Positions 38,158-45,572 of a DNA stretch of 64,000 nucleotides are shown here, piece by piece. The translations under genes and the position numbers were made by a program. The notes beneath the pieces were generated by a model that saw only the letters and a program-made list of their open reading frames with translations, was not told where the DNA came from and searched no databases. The first letter of the stretch is position 1. The number at the start of each line of letters is the position of its first letter. Source of the DNA: Bacteroidota bacterium. Its GTDB lineage: Bacteria > Bacteroidota > Bacteroidia > Cytophagales > Cyclobacteriaceae. The DNA is taken from positions 62,001 to 126,000 of the forward strand of contig JAFDYV010000009.1 in the NCBI GenBank assembly GCA_018267275.1. Reading direction: 5' to 3'.

Positions 38158-39057
38158 CTACTGAACCATGGCAACACTCACTCTTCTGTTTCGGCTGCGC
38201 CCAATTTCTGTTTTATTGTCAGCTATCGGCTTCTGTGAGCCCCATCCGGCAGCGGTTAATCGCTTGCGCGATATATTCATTCCCACCAATTGCTCCAACA
38301 CGGCCTGTGCGCGCTGTTCGGAAAGGGCCTGGTTGGTAGCTTCCCGGCCAACATTATCTGTATGGCCTTCAATGTGTAAAGATGTCGTTGGGTTTTGTAA
38401 AAGAAACTCAGCGAGCTGCAAAATCAATGCGTGGCTTTCAGGCTTTACCACGGCACTGCCAAAATCAAAATAAATTCCGTAAAGGTCTACTTCCTTCTTG
38501 ATTTTAAGTTCAGAGGCAACGTTCAAAGGACGGGTGCCGTCATCAAATACACCCATTGCATTAAATTCCGTCCAAGATGGGTTACCCCAATTGCTGGTAA
38601 TAATCAATTTGATTTCTGTTGCCTCTACGGGTTCAATTTTTAGCTCTTGCCCATTTTTATTGCGTTGCAGTTGTAAGGCTGTCCATTTCTTTAACTCACT
38701 GGTGCCATTGGCCTTTATCCAAAGTTCGATGTTCTTAGCTGAGATTCCCGGGTAGCTGTCTTCATCTTCAATGGCATTGTTGAGCACAAATGTTGTAATC
38801 CAAGTAGGCTGCTTAAATTGAAAGCTGACCCAGTGCGGAAATTGGTTATCGGCTGAGCACCATACATAGCTGGAAACCGGTCGATTGTTTTCCTTCATTT
38901 CGGCCAACTCAGGCACCAAGTTTTCAACTGCCCATCCCCCACCGTATGAGCTGCTAAAGCCGGTTATCGTTATCCCATTTTCTTTGGTAAATAGATTTTC
39001 TTGCGCGAGTGCCGCACGGCTCAAAACAAAAAATACAAAAACGAAACGCATTTTCAT
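38158..39057 (-). CDS. OmpA-family protein with discoidin-like domain
   Basis: Exported protein of 299 aa with signal peptide (FVFFVLSRAALAQ). Residues about 30-175 form an F5/8 discoidin-type carbohydrate-binding domain (CSADNQFPHWVSFQFKQPTWI, KNIELWIKANG, IKLIITSNWGNPSWTEFNAMGVF). Residues about 190-299 are an OmpA C-terminal peptidoglycan-binding domain (DFGSAVVKPESHALIL, IEGHTDNVGREATNQALSEQRAQAVLEQL, GWGSQKPIADN). It would tie an extracytoplasmic ligand to the cell wall. Its ATG overlaps the stop of the preceding small gene (ATGA), making it the last gene of a four-gene coupled operon. Confidence 0.87.
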   Translation of the reverse strand: MKMRFVFVFFVLSRAALAQENLFTKENGITITGFSSSYGGGWAVENLVPELAEMKENNRPVSSYVWCSADNQFPHWVSFQFKQPTWITTFVLNNAIEDEDSYPGISAKNIELWIKANGTSELKKWTALQLQRNKNGQELKIEPVEATEIKLIITSNWGNPSWTEFNAMGVFDDGTRPLNVASELKIKKEVDLYGIYFDFGSAVVKPESHALILQLAEFLLQNPTTSLHIEGHTDNVGREATNQALSEQRAQAVLEQLVGMNISRKRLTAAGWGSQKPIADNKTEIGRSRNRRVSVAMVQ

Positions 39058-39323
39058 GGTTGAATTAAGAGAGTTAACTGTTGATTGATTTGTTGAACGT
39101 CAAGCTGGTGATGAATGTTTTGCTTGCCTCCGGTGACGACCAAAAAAGCATTCAGTCGCGAATCGAACGCAGTTTTCGTTGGCTTTGCACGGATAGTCTT
39201 TTCGAATATTTTTATCTCGTTACTCGTCACAGTTTGATCGGTCACTTCAATGTCGCCTTTCACGATTACGGTGCGTGCACGAAAGTCATTCGACTTTGTA
39301 TCTTCTTTGTGAGCGTTATTCAA
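39054..39323 (-). CDS. 89-aa protein of the hemerythrin operon, unrecognised
   Basis: Short protein with no signal peptide or membrane helix. It has a charged N-terminus (MNNAHKEDTKSND) and a beta-rich core (RTVIVKGDIEVTDQTVTSNEIKIFEKTI), ending QQINQQLTLLIQP. I do not recognise it. Evidence that it is a gene: both ends use ATGA overlaps with its neighbours (4 bp at 39320-39323 and 39054-39057). It could instead be the end of the preceding 164-aa gene separated by a frameshift, since the two are in different frames. Confidence 0.55.
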   Translation of the reverse strand: MNNAHKEDTKSNDFRARTVIVKGDIEVTDQTVTSNEIKIFEKTIRAKPTKTAFDSRLNAFLVVTGGKQNIHHQLDVQQINQQLTLLIQP

Positions 39324-39814
39324 TCGGAAATAGTTACATCACCTATCTTTTCTTGTTGGATGGGTGTCCCTACATTTTTGAGTGTAAAAGGAATAGTGTT
39401 AATGCCCCACTCGCACTCCAACCGAATTTGATTGCCCAAGTTGCGCAGTTTGTCCAATGCCTCTCCTTCATCAGCATAGTTGATAGAATTCACTTGCTGC
39501 AGGATTACCTGGTTGGCTTGAAGGCCAGGGTCTAACACATAAGTGTAAAAACCAAGCAAATTGAAGGGGTCAACACCATTACGGTCTGCACAAACCTCGC
39601 TCCATACTTGCGGTGCATAAGAATCAGCGCCCTCATCAATGATGTAACCTTCAAATTGTTGCACTTCAAAGATTGCCTGCAACTTTCTGACTACGGCTGA
39701 CTGAAATGAATGCTCAGCATCAGTCAACGGTCGCATGTTGACGCAATTTTGGCCCATTACGCTTTGGAACATGCCTACAAATGCAATGAGAAAAATTCGA
39801 TGAACCTTTATCAT
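39320..39814 (-). CDS. exported 164-aa protein of the hemerythrin operon, unrecognised
   Basis: Protein with a signal peptide (FLIAFVGMFQSVMGQ) and a mature domain of about 142 aa containing Cys residues at the start (QNCVNM), in the middle (SEVCADRNG) and in LECEWG. It contains SFQSAVVRKLQAIFEVQQFEGYIIDEGAD and ends KNVGTPIQQEKIGDVTISD. No family recognised. It is translationally coupled to the hemerythrin-like gene upstream (ATGA at 39811-39814) and to the 89-aa gene downstream. Confidence 0.7.
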   Translation of the reverse strand: MIKVHRIFLIAFVGMFQSVMGQNCVNMRPLTDAEHSFQSAVVRKLQAIFEVQQFEGYIIDEGADSYAPQVWSEVCADRNGVDPFNLLGFYTYVLDPGLQANQVILQQVNSINYADEGEALDKLRNLGNQIRLECEWGINTIPFTLKNVGTPIQQEKIGDVTISD

Positions 39815-40500
39815 AACACGGAGGTTGTTTGTGGCCGTGCAAGTTGTTTGGCCAGGGAGTTATATTTCGATGTCGGTAAGTGCTTTTGGGCAATGGCAAA
39901 TAGTGCATCGAAAACTGATGCAGGCGCATTTTGCCGAATCGGTGTCAACCATCCAAGTAGATCTTTCATGTTTAACCCCCGCACCAACCAGTGCGCATAC
40001 TTCATCATTTTCTCAGGTGGTATTTGACTAACCAACGTCTGCTCGGTTGCTAAAATTTGCTCATCGGTATAGTTTCGCCATAACGCCTCATTTAGCTTCA
40101 TTTCTTCTTTATTCATGTGATAGAGGTTAAAAGCAATAAACTCGTTGAAGGCATAACACAACAATTGACCATACTCCAATCGCTTGTCATCGGTACTCGC
40201 GTATCTCCACGAAACGATTAACTGCTGCAATACAGCCGCTAGGCGATGGTCTTCTTCGTGCTCCTTTTCAAACATCTTGGCAATAGCTGGCTCTTTGGCT
40301 TTCAACGGTTCGTTAAAAAAATGGTCTTCGCCAAGTGCATGGCTGTCAAACAGCAAGAGCAGTTCTTCCAATTGCTGAATGGTAGTTTCAGTAGTAAGGA
40401 CATCCGCAAAGTCAGCATGTTGTAAGGCCGTTGCCATTTCGTACATGGCTACTCTTAGTGCCTTGTGAATAAGGTAAAATGAGTTGTGTCGCTTGTTCAT
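39811..40500 (-). CDS. hemerythrin-like metal-binding protein
   Basis: Helical protein of 229 aa, start at ATG 40500 (a GTG at 40521 is in frame). Likely metal ligands follow the hemerythrin pattern: His in the N-terminal helix YLIHKALRVAMYEM, HALGEDHFF (HxxxxDH-like), KEHEEDHRL (HEEDH), and LYHMNKEEMKL (HxxxE). The C-terminal 80 residues continue as helices. Hemerythrin-like proteins bind a diiron centre and sense or store O2, NO or iron. It is the first gene of a four-gene coupled operon and divergent from an AraC-family regulator. Confidence 0.82.
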   Translation of the reverse strand: MNKRHNSFYLIHKALRVAMYEMATALQHADFADVLTTETTIQQLEELLLLFDSHALGEDHFFNEPLKAKEPAIAKMFEKEHEEDHRLAAVLQQLIVSWRYASTDDKRLEYGQLLCYAFNEFIAFNLYHMNKEEMKLNEALWRNYTDEQILATEQTLVSQIPPEKMMKYAHWLVRGLNMKDLLGWLTPIRQNAPASVFDALFAIAQKHLPTSKYNSLAKQLARPQTTSVL

Positions 40501-40579
40501 AATTCTTTTTTGAGGTTGCACGCGAAACTTGAATGCTTTGATATACGTAATACGGATTATTTTTTACGCCAAAAGGATT

Positions 40580-41518
40580 ATGCAGCTTCCCACCGTCTAT
40601 GCAACCGATTTCGTTTGCACAAAATCTAATCGCGAAGAAGAGTTCGGATTTGTGTCCACGGAGTGGGTACACCCTGATTTCGGTACTTGGAGCCAAAAAA
40701 CTTTGGATCTTGGCTTTTTAAAAGTGGAGCAAAATCGTTCGCAGTTCAAAGAAAAGATCAACGTGGCCTACGATGCAGACATCTCTAATGTGGTGCACCA
40801 TTGCATCTCATTGGATGGCACCATGGGTGCCCACCTGCGAGACTTCCAGCTCGATGCGCAACTTCATTCACTTACTTACCACAATATGTATTTGTCTGGC
40901 AGTTCATATCACCTTTCGATCGATCGGTCGGTGGTAAATGTGCACATTGAAATTCAAAAGGATTACTATCAGCAGCTTTTACCGATGGATGAACCGTGGG
41001 CTGATGAAATTCGAGAAACGTTGGCAAAAAAAGAAGTGTATTACCCAGGTGATTTTCCGCTAACAGCGGCAATGGCGCAAAGTATATATGCCATTTTCAA
41101 CTCACCTCTATCAGGTCAGCTTAAAAAAATGCTGGTGGAAGCCAAGATTCAGGAATTAATGGCGTTGCAATTATTTGGGTTTAAAAGGGCAAATGCTACT
41201 CCCAAGGACCGCAATCTCATGCACGACATTCGTGACTATTTAGACCAGCATTTTTTGGAGGATCATTCCTTGAAGAGTATTTGCCAACAATTTGGTGTGA
41301 ACGAATTCAAGCTCAAATCTGAATTCAAGGCGTGCTTCAACACCACTGTGTTCGATTACCTGTGGAGCAAGAAAATGGAGTATGCGCACACGCTATTGGC
41401 CGACCAGCACCTTCGGCTAGTAGAAGTAGCCCAGCGCGTGGGCTATCAGCATAGTCATCATTTTGCTACCGCATTCAAGCGCAAGTTTGGCTACTCACCT
41501 TCTGCATTGGTGAGCTGA
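40580..41518 (+). CDS. AraC-family transcriptional regulator
   Basis: Protein of 312 aa starting at ATG 40580; the upstream frame from 40529 adds 17 hydrophobic residues that look non-coding. The C-terminal domain has two helix-turn-helices: LMHDIRDYLDQHFLEDHSLKSICQQFGVNEFKLKSEFKACF and LVEVAQRVGYQHSHHFATAFKRKFGYSPSAL. The N-terminal 200 residues are an unassigned sensor domain. It is divergent from the hemerythrin-like operon with 79 bp between start codons, so it is the likely regulator of that operon. Confidence 0.9.
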   Translation: MQLPTVYATDFVCTKSNREEEFGFVSTEWVHPDFGTWSQKTLDLGFLKVEQNRSQFKEKINVAYDADISNVVHHCISLDGTMGAHLRDFQLDAQLHSLTYHNMYLSGSSYHLSIDRSVVNVHIEIQKDYYQQLLPMDEPWADEIRETLAKKEVYYPGDFPLTAAMAQSIYAIFNSPLSGQLKKMLVEAKIQELMALQLFGFKRANATPKDRNLMHDIRDYLDQHFLEDHSLKSICQQFGVNEFKLKSEFKACFNTTVFDYLWSKKMEYAHTLLADQHLRLVEVAQRVGYQHSHHFATAFKRKFGYSPSALVS

Positions 41519-41549
41519 GTTGCTGAGACTTTTTAATTACAGTGCAGCG

Positions 41550-42428
41550 TTACTGAAGCGTGTGTAAATATTTATACAGCGCCTTAAGTTCAACATCTGA
41601 ATAGGCAGCCGTCATATTCCACGGCATTTGCTCAGGCAACAACGTTTTACCTTCTGGAGTGATGCCCGTCCGCAATGTTGCAATAAACTCCTGCTCGGTC
41701 CATTTGCCAGGGTTACCAGAAAGACTAATGTTGGCGACAGGCGGAAAACCAGGAGCTATTGGATCTCCACCTTTCATATTTGCACGGTGGCATCCTTGGC
41801 AAGCCACTGACAAGTACTTTCCGTATTCAGTGGTAATGCCCACCTCAATGTCTTTCACCAATGCGCGCTGGTGATCAATTTTTTCCGCAGGTATCAGATC
41901 AATTTTTTCAAGTTCCGTTAATACGTAGGTTAGTGGCTTAAGTCGCAGTGCCGGCAGACTGCGATTAACAGCAGGCATAGACTGAAGAAAAGAGATTAAG
42001 GCTGCCATGTCTTTTTGAGTCAGTTGCGTGAACTCGTGCGAGGGCATAATCACCAACGGCTTACCGTCTCTACCCAATCCATGCTTGAGTGCTCGAACCC
42101 AATCATTAGTCGAGTAATCGGCAGGCAATCCAAATTCGCCCTTCGTTAGGTTAGGGCCAGGTATCACACCCAACATGGGGTCGTCAATAAATATTTTTCC
42201 GCCCAGGTCATTACCGTGGCAATCTTTGCAACCTTTAGCGGTGGTCAACCGCGCTCCATAAGCCAAAGTTGAAGAGTCTGATGAAACGGTGACTTGCTCG
42301 GGTACTACTTGATAAAAAGTATTTAGCCGTGCTTCAGTAGAAAAATACGCTTTGGTATAAAATGCACAGGCAAATAGGATCAGCGCGGCTAGCAAGCCCA
42401 AAACGACAAAAAGAATTTTTTTCAACAT
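41550..42428 (-). CDS. membrane-anchored diheme c-type cytochrome
   Basis: Protein of 292 aa with an N-terminal membrane anchor (LFVVLGLLAALILFACAFY) and two cytochrome c domains. Heme sites are GCKDCHGNDLGG (about 66-77) and ACQGCHRANMKGG (about 208-220). Each domain has a distal Met candidate (VIMPSHEF and QMPWNMTAAY). It is a periplasmic electron carrier; the partner is unknown. It converges on the AraC gene, 31 bp apart. Confidence 0.9.
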   Translation of the reverse strand: MLKKILFVVLGLLAALILFACAFYTKAYFSTEARLNTFYQVVPEQVTVSSDSSTLAYGARLTTAKGCKDCHGNDLGGKIFIDDPMLGVIPGPNLTKGEFGLPADYSTNDWVRALKHGLGRDGKPLVIMPSHEFTQLTQKDMAALISFLQSMPAVNRSLPALRLKPLTYVLTELEKIDLIPAEKIDHQRALVKDIEVGITTEYGKYLSVACQGCHRANMKGGDPIAPGFPPVANISLSGNPGKWTEQEFIATLRTGITPEGKTLLPEQMPWNMTAAYSDVELKALYKYLHTLQ

Positions 42429-42565
42429 AATTTCAAAAGATTTATCAATAGGCGAAACGAGCGGCAGGCCACGGTGTGCTACGCAAAGCGGAGAAAAAGT
42501 AACGCAGAATGGAGTGACGATTATTTCCTCTACAAAACTGAAACTTATTTATTACTTTCACGTTT

Positions 42566-42587
42566 GTAGAATTAACTTAAGTAGAAT
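42566..42587 (+). promoter_or_regulatory. repeat upstream of the first PadR gene
   Basis: Two GTAGAAT copies (42566-42572 and 42581-42587) flank a TAACTTAA segment directly before the PadR ATG. GTAGAA-TAA also starts both arms of the large inverted repeat in front of the second PadR gene at 58.5 kb, so this could be the related operator. Confidence 0.45.
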
Positions 42588-42932
42588 ATGAAAGGTACCT
42601 ACCTGGGAGAATTGGAAGAACTGGTGTTGCTCACCGTAGGCATTTTGTACCCCGATGCTTATGGCGTTGCGGTAATGGATGAACTCAAACAGCAGGCTAG
42701 CCGCGACCTCAACATCAGTGCGGTGCATGCCGTGCTTACCCGCCTCGAAGAAAAAGGGCTGTTGAAATCCAGTATGAGCGACCCCACTGAAGAAAGGGGC
42801 GGAAGACGCAAGCGTATTTTTATTATCACGGCCGCTGGCAAGCGGGCACTGGAAGAAGCGCAAGAATTGCGTACGCAAATGTACCGGCAGATACCCAAGG
42901 TAGCTTTGCAACCAATCGTTGTTGGGTATTAG
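42588..42932 (+). CDS. PadR-family transcriptional regulator
   Basis: Winged-helix regulator of 114 aa: MKGTYLGELEELVLLTVGILYPDAYGVAVMDEL, HAVLTRLEEKGLLKSSMSDPTEERGGRRKRIFIITAAGKRALEE. Typical short PadR of the type paired with large permeases in Bacteroidota. It lies 18 bp upstream of the first permease gene and very likely controls it. The second PadR (58159-58497) has the same ERGGRRKRIF wing. Confidence 0.92.
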   Translation: MKGTYLGELEELVLLTVGILYPDAYGVAVMDELKQQASRDLNISAVHAVLTRLEEKGLLKSSMSDPTEERGGRRKRIFIITAAGKRALEEAQELRTQMYRQIPKVALQPIVVGY

Positions 42933-42950
42933 TTCTTCGTTATTAGAGCC

Positions 42951-45572
42951 ATGAGGCCAACAACGCAAGACCAACAACGAACAATGCCACCTCGGTGGGC
43001 TAACCGCCTTCTGGAGTGGTATTGCCGCCCCGAACTGCTTGAAGAAATCCAGGGTGATGCACACGAATTGTATTACCGCGAAGCAAAAACGAGCAAGCGA
43101 AAAGCGGATTGGAAATTTATTTGGAACGTAATTCGATTCTTTCGTTGGCGTAATATCCGAAAACGACAATATCAGTATGTAAATTACTCGATCGATATGA
43201 TACAAAACATTTTCAAAGTAGCGTTCCGAAACTTTCTGCGACATCCTGGCCACTCGTTCCTCAATGTAATAGGATTGGGAGTGAGCTTTGTAGTAGCCTT
43301 ACTTGTTGGTTGGTGGGCACTGCATGAGAACTCTTTCGATCGATTCCATGAAAATCCCGAACAAATTTTTGAAATCAAAAGCCATGTGAATGCCAATGGC
43401 ACGATTGAAACATATGGCGCTGCCCGCTTCAACATCAACCTGGCAGCACTACCTGAAGTGAAATCAAAAACTGTGCTGATCTCGGGCACGCGATGGCCCA
43501 ATGAGTTATGCTTCCGCCCTGATGGCAAATCAAACGAATGTATCTACTTATTCGGAATTTATGCTGAGCAACCTTTCTTCTCGATTTTTAATTTTCCAAT
43601 AGTGTCAGGCAACCAAAATCCTTTGGCAGAGCCTACCCATATCGCTATCTCACAGAAGATGGCCAACAAGCTTTACGGAGATGAAAATCCAATTGGCAAG
43701 ATCATCAAAATTGATGATCACTACCCAGTTACCATCGCATCGGTTTTTAAAGATGTGCCAAGCAACTCCAGCCTGCAATTTGAGTTTGTGCTTCCCTGGG
43801 AGGTATTTGCCAAAATGCGTGGCATGCAGCCCGAGCAGTTCCACAATCAGTTCTTCCCAGTCTACTTTCGAACCAGTGCGGATGCTACAGTTGAAGATCT
43901 CACTGCCAAGTTAAACTCCCCGTCTATTCTTACCGAAGATCTCAAAAAAGACAACGTGAGTTACAGTGCTTTTGCACTGACGGACGCGCGCTTACATGGT
44001 GAATTCAAAAATGGAAAAAACACAAGCGGGCGAATTATTTATGTTCAACTGTTCCTACTCGTAGCCATGCTGGTAGTGGCCATGGCAGTAATCAACTTTG
44101 TAAATCTAACCACGGCACGCGCCTCTAACCGCGCAAAAGAAATCGGCATCCGCAAAGTTACAGGCGCACAGCGTGGCAGTATCATCTTTCAATTCATGGG
44201 CGAATCGTTTTTCGTTGTCTTCGCTGCTATTATTCTGGCCGTGGTTACGGGTTATTTGTTGTTGCCGTTATTCAACCAACTGGTAGGCGATACCATTCTT
44301 GTCACCTGGAAAAAACCGGCCGTAATCGGCTACATTGTGTTGGGAATGTTGATAGTAGCATTCTTGGCCGGCTTGTACCCAGCATTGGTAATGTCACGAT
44401 TTCAGGCAGCTCACGTGCTGAAAGGCAATGTGGTAACGCGCAGTGCTGGAGCCCAGCATTTAAGAAAAATACTTTTAGTGGTACAAATAAGTTTTTCGGT
44501 CGGGATTGTGATCTTCACGGGTGTACTGTTTAAGCAACTAGATTACATTCAACATAAAAACCTTGGCTTGAACAAAGATCACATTGTACACATTGAACCC
44601 ACCTACAAGCTGTTGCAAAAATACAACACGCTCAAGGCAGAGTTATTAAAAAATCCGCAGATTAAAAGTGTCACCGCAACTGCCGCTGACCCCACCAGTA
44701 TCAATTCCACCACCACCGGTGTTCGCTGGCCGGGGATGACTGAAGGTATGAATGCCCCTTTTAATGTGTTAGGCGCCACACACGAAGTGGCAGACGTATT
44801 CGGGCTGAACTTGGTAGACGGTCGCTTTTTTGGCGAAAACAGTTTGGACTCTATCCATTCTGAGGTTGTGGTGAGCGAATCGGCAGTGAAATTGATGAAC
44901 CTCGATAATCCGTTGGGTACACTGATTAAGATAGGAGATGTGGAATGCAACATCATTGGAGTGATCAAAGATTTTCACTCTGCAAGTTTAAAACAGGCGC
45001 AACTGCCGATTATCGTTTACCGCCATCCCACCTTACAATGCTCGCGACTTTATGTTCGCTACGAGGGTGAAACCACAACAGCAATTTCAATCATCAACGA
45101 TGCATACAAAAAGGCAGAACCCGCATTTACAATGAAGTATGGCTTTGTTGATGATGCCTTTGCCAAAATGTATAAAACAGAAACTGCTGCCTCAAAAATG
45201 CTTATGTTGTTCACGGCCATTGCCGTAATCATAGCGCTCGTGGGCGTCATTGGATTGGCTACTTACAACGTCATCAAACGAAAAAAAGAAATTGGAATTA
45301 AGCGTGTATTTGGCGCTTCCAGCGTGCAATTGCTAGGACTGGTGAGCAAAGACTTTGTGCTACTCATCCTGCTTGCATCTGCCGTTGGCATGCCGGTAGC
45401 TTGGTACAGCGCCAGCGAATGGCTTTCAGGGTATGCCTATCGAATTGATATGCCTTGGGAGATTTTCGCGCTTGGATTTTTTGCAATCTTGTCCGTTACA
45501 CTATGCTTGATTAGCCTACAAGCGCTGAAAACCATTCGCACAAACCCAACTGAAGTACTGCGAAGTGAATAA
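42951..45572 (+). CDS. two-module FtsX/MacB-type ABC permease, PadR-linked (copy A)
   Basis: Protein of 873 aa. An N-terminal cytoplasmic prefix (about 8-75, PPRWANRLLEWYCRPELLEEI ... FIWNVIRFFRWRN) is followed by helix 1 and a periplasmic MacB-type domain, an FtsX module (FVNLTTARASNRAKEIGIRKVTGAQRGS), a second periplasmic domain, and a second FtsX module (RKKEIGIKRVFGASSVQLLGL) ending LKTIRTNPTEVLRSE. No ATPase is encoded next to it. Its last 8 bp overlap the GTG start of the next permease, so the two are coupled. Permeases of this class work without moving a substrate through the membrane in characterised relatives (mechanotransmission); the job here is unknown. Confidence 0.9.
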   Translation: MRPTTQDQQRTMPPRWANRLLEWYCRPELLEEIQGDAHELYYREAKTSKRKADWKFIWNVIRFFRWRNIRKRQYQYVNYSIDMIQNIFKVAFRNFLRHPGHSFLNVIGLGVSFVVALLVGWWALHENSFDRFHENPEQIFEIKSHVNANGTIETYGAARFNINLAALPEVKSKTVLISGTRWPNELCFRPDGKSNECIYLFGIYAEQPFFSIFNFPIVSGNQNPLAEPTHIAISQKMANKLYGDENPIGKIIKIDDHYPVTIASVFKDVPSNSSLQFEFVLPWEVFAKMRGMQPEQFHNQFFPVYFRTSADATVEDLTAKLNSPSILTEDLKKDNVSYSAFALTDARLHGEFKNGKNTSGRIIYVQLFLLVAMLVVAMAVINFVNLTTARASNRAKEIGIRKVTGAQRGSIIFQFMGESFFVVFAAIILAVVTGYLLLPLFNQLVGDTILVTWKKPAVIGYIVLGMLIVAFLAGLYPALVMSRFQAAHVLKGNVVTRSAGAQHLRKILLVVQISFSVGIVIFTGVLFKQLDYIQHKNLGLNKDHIVHIEPTYKLLQKYNTLKAELLKNPQIKSVTATAADPTSINSTTTGVRWPGMTEGMNAPFNVLGATHEVADVFGLNLVDGRFFGENSLDSIHSEVVVSESAVKLMNLDNPLGTLIKIGDVECNIIGVIKDFHSASLKQAQLPIIVYRHPTLQCSRLYVRYEGETTTAISIINDAYKKAEPAFTMKYGFVDDAFAKMYKTETAASKMLMLFTAIAVIIALVGVIGLATYNVIKRKKEIGIKRVFGASSVQLLGLVSKDFVLLILLASAVGMPVAWYSASEWLSGYAYRIDMPWEIFALGFFAILSVTLCLISLQALKTIRTNPTEVLRSE
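43036..43149 (+). repeat. 114-bp segment nearly identical to 45641-45754
   Basis: Within the prefix region of permease copy A. By eye 111 of 114 bases match the same position in copy B, while the rest of the two genes is strongly diverged. Confidence 0.9.
45510..45572 (+). repeat. 3' end of permease copy A, duplicated at 48309-48371
   Basis: The last 63 bp of copy A (ISLQALKTIRTNPTEVLRSE and stop) match 48309-48371 at 60 of 63 bases. Confidence 0.92.

Noticed and set aside
39081..39431. 116-aa plus-strand open frame opposite the 89-aa and 164-aa genes
   Set aside because: No family features, and it would conflict with the minus-strand genes linked by three ATGA overlaps.
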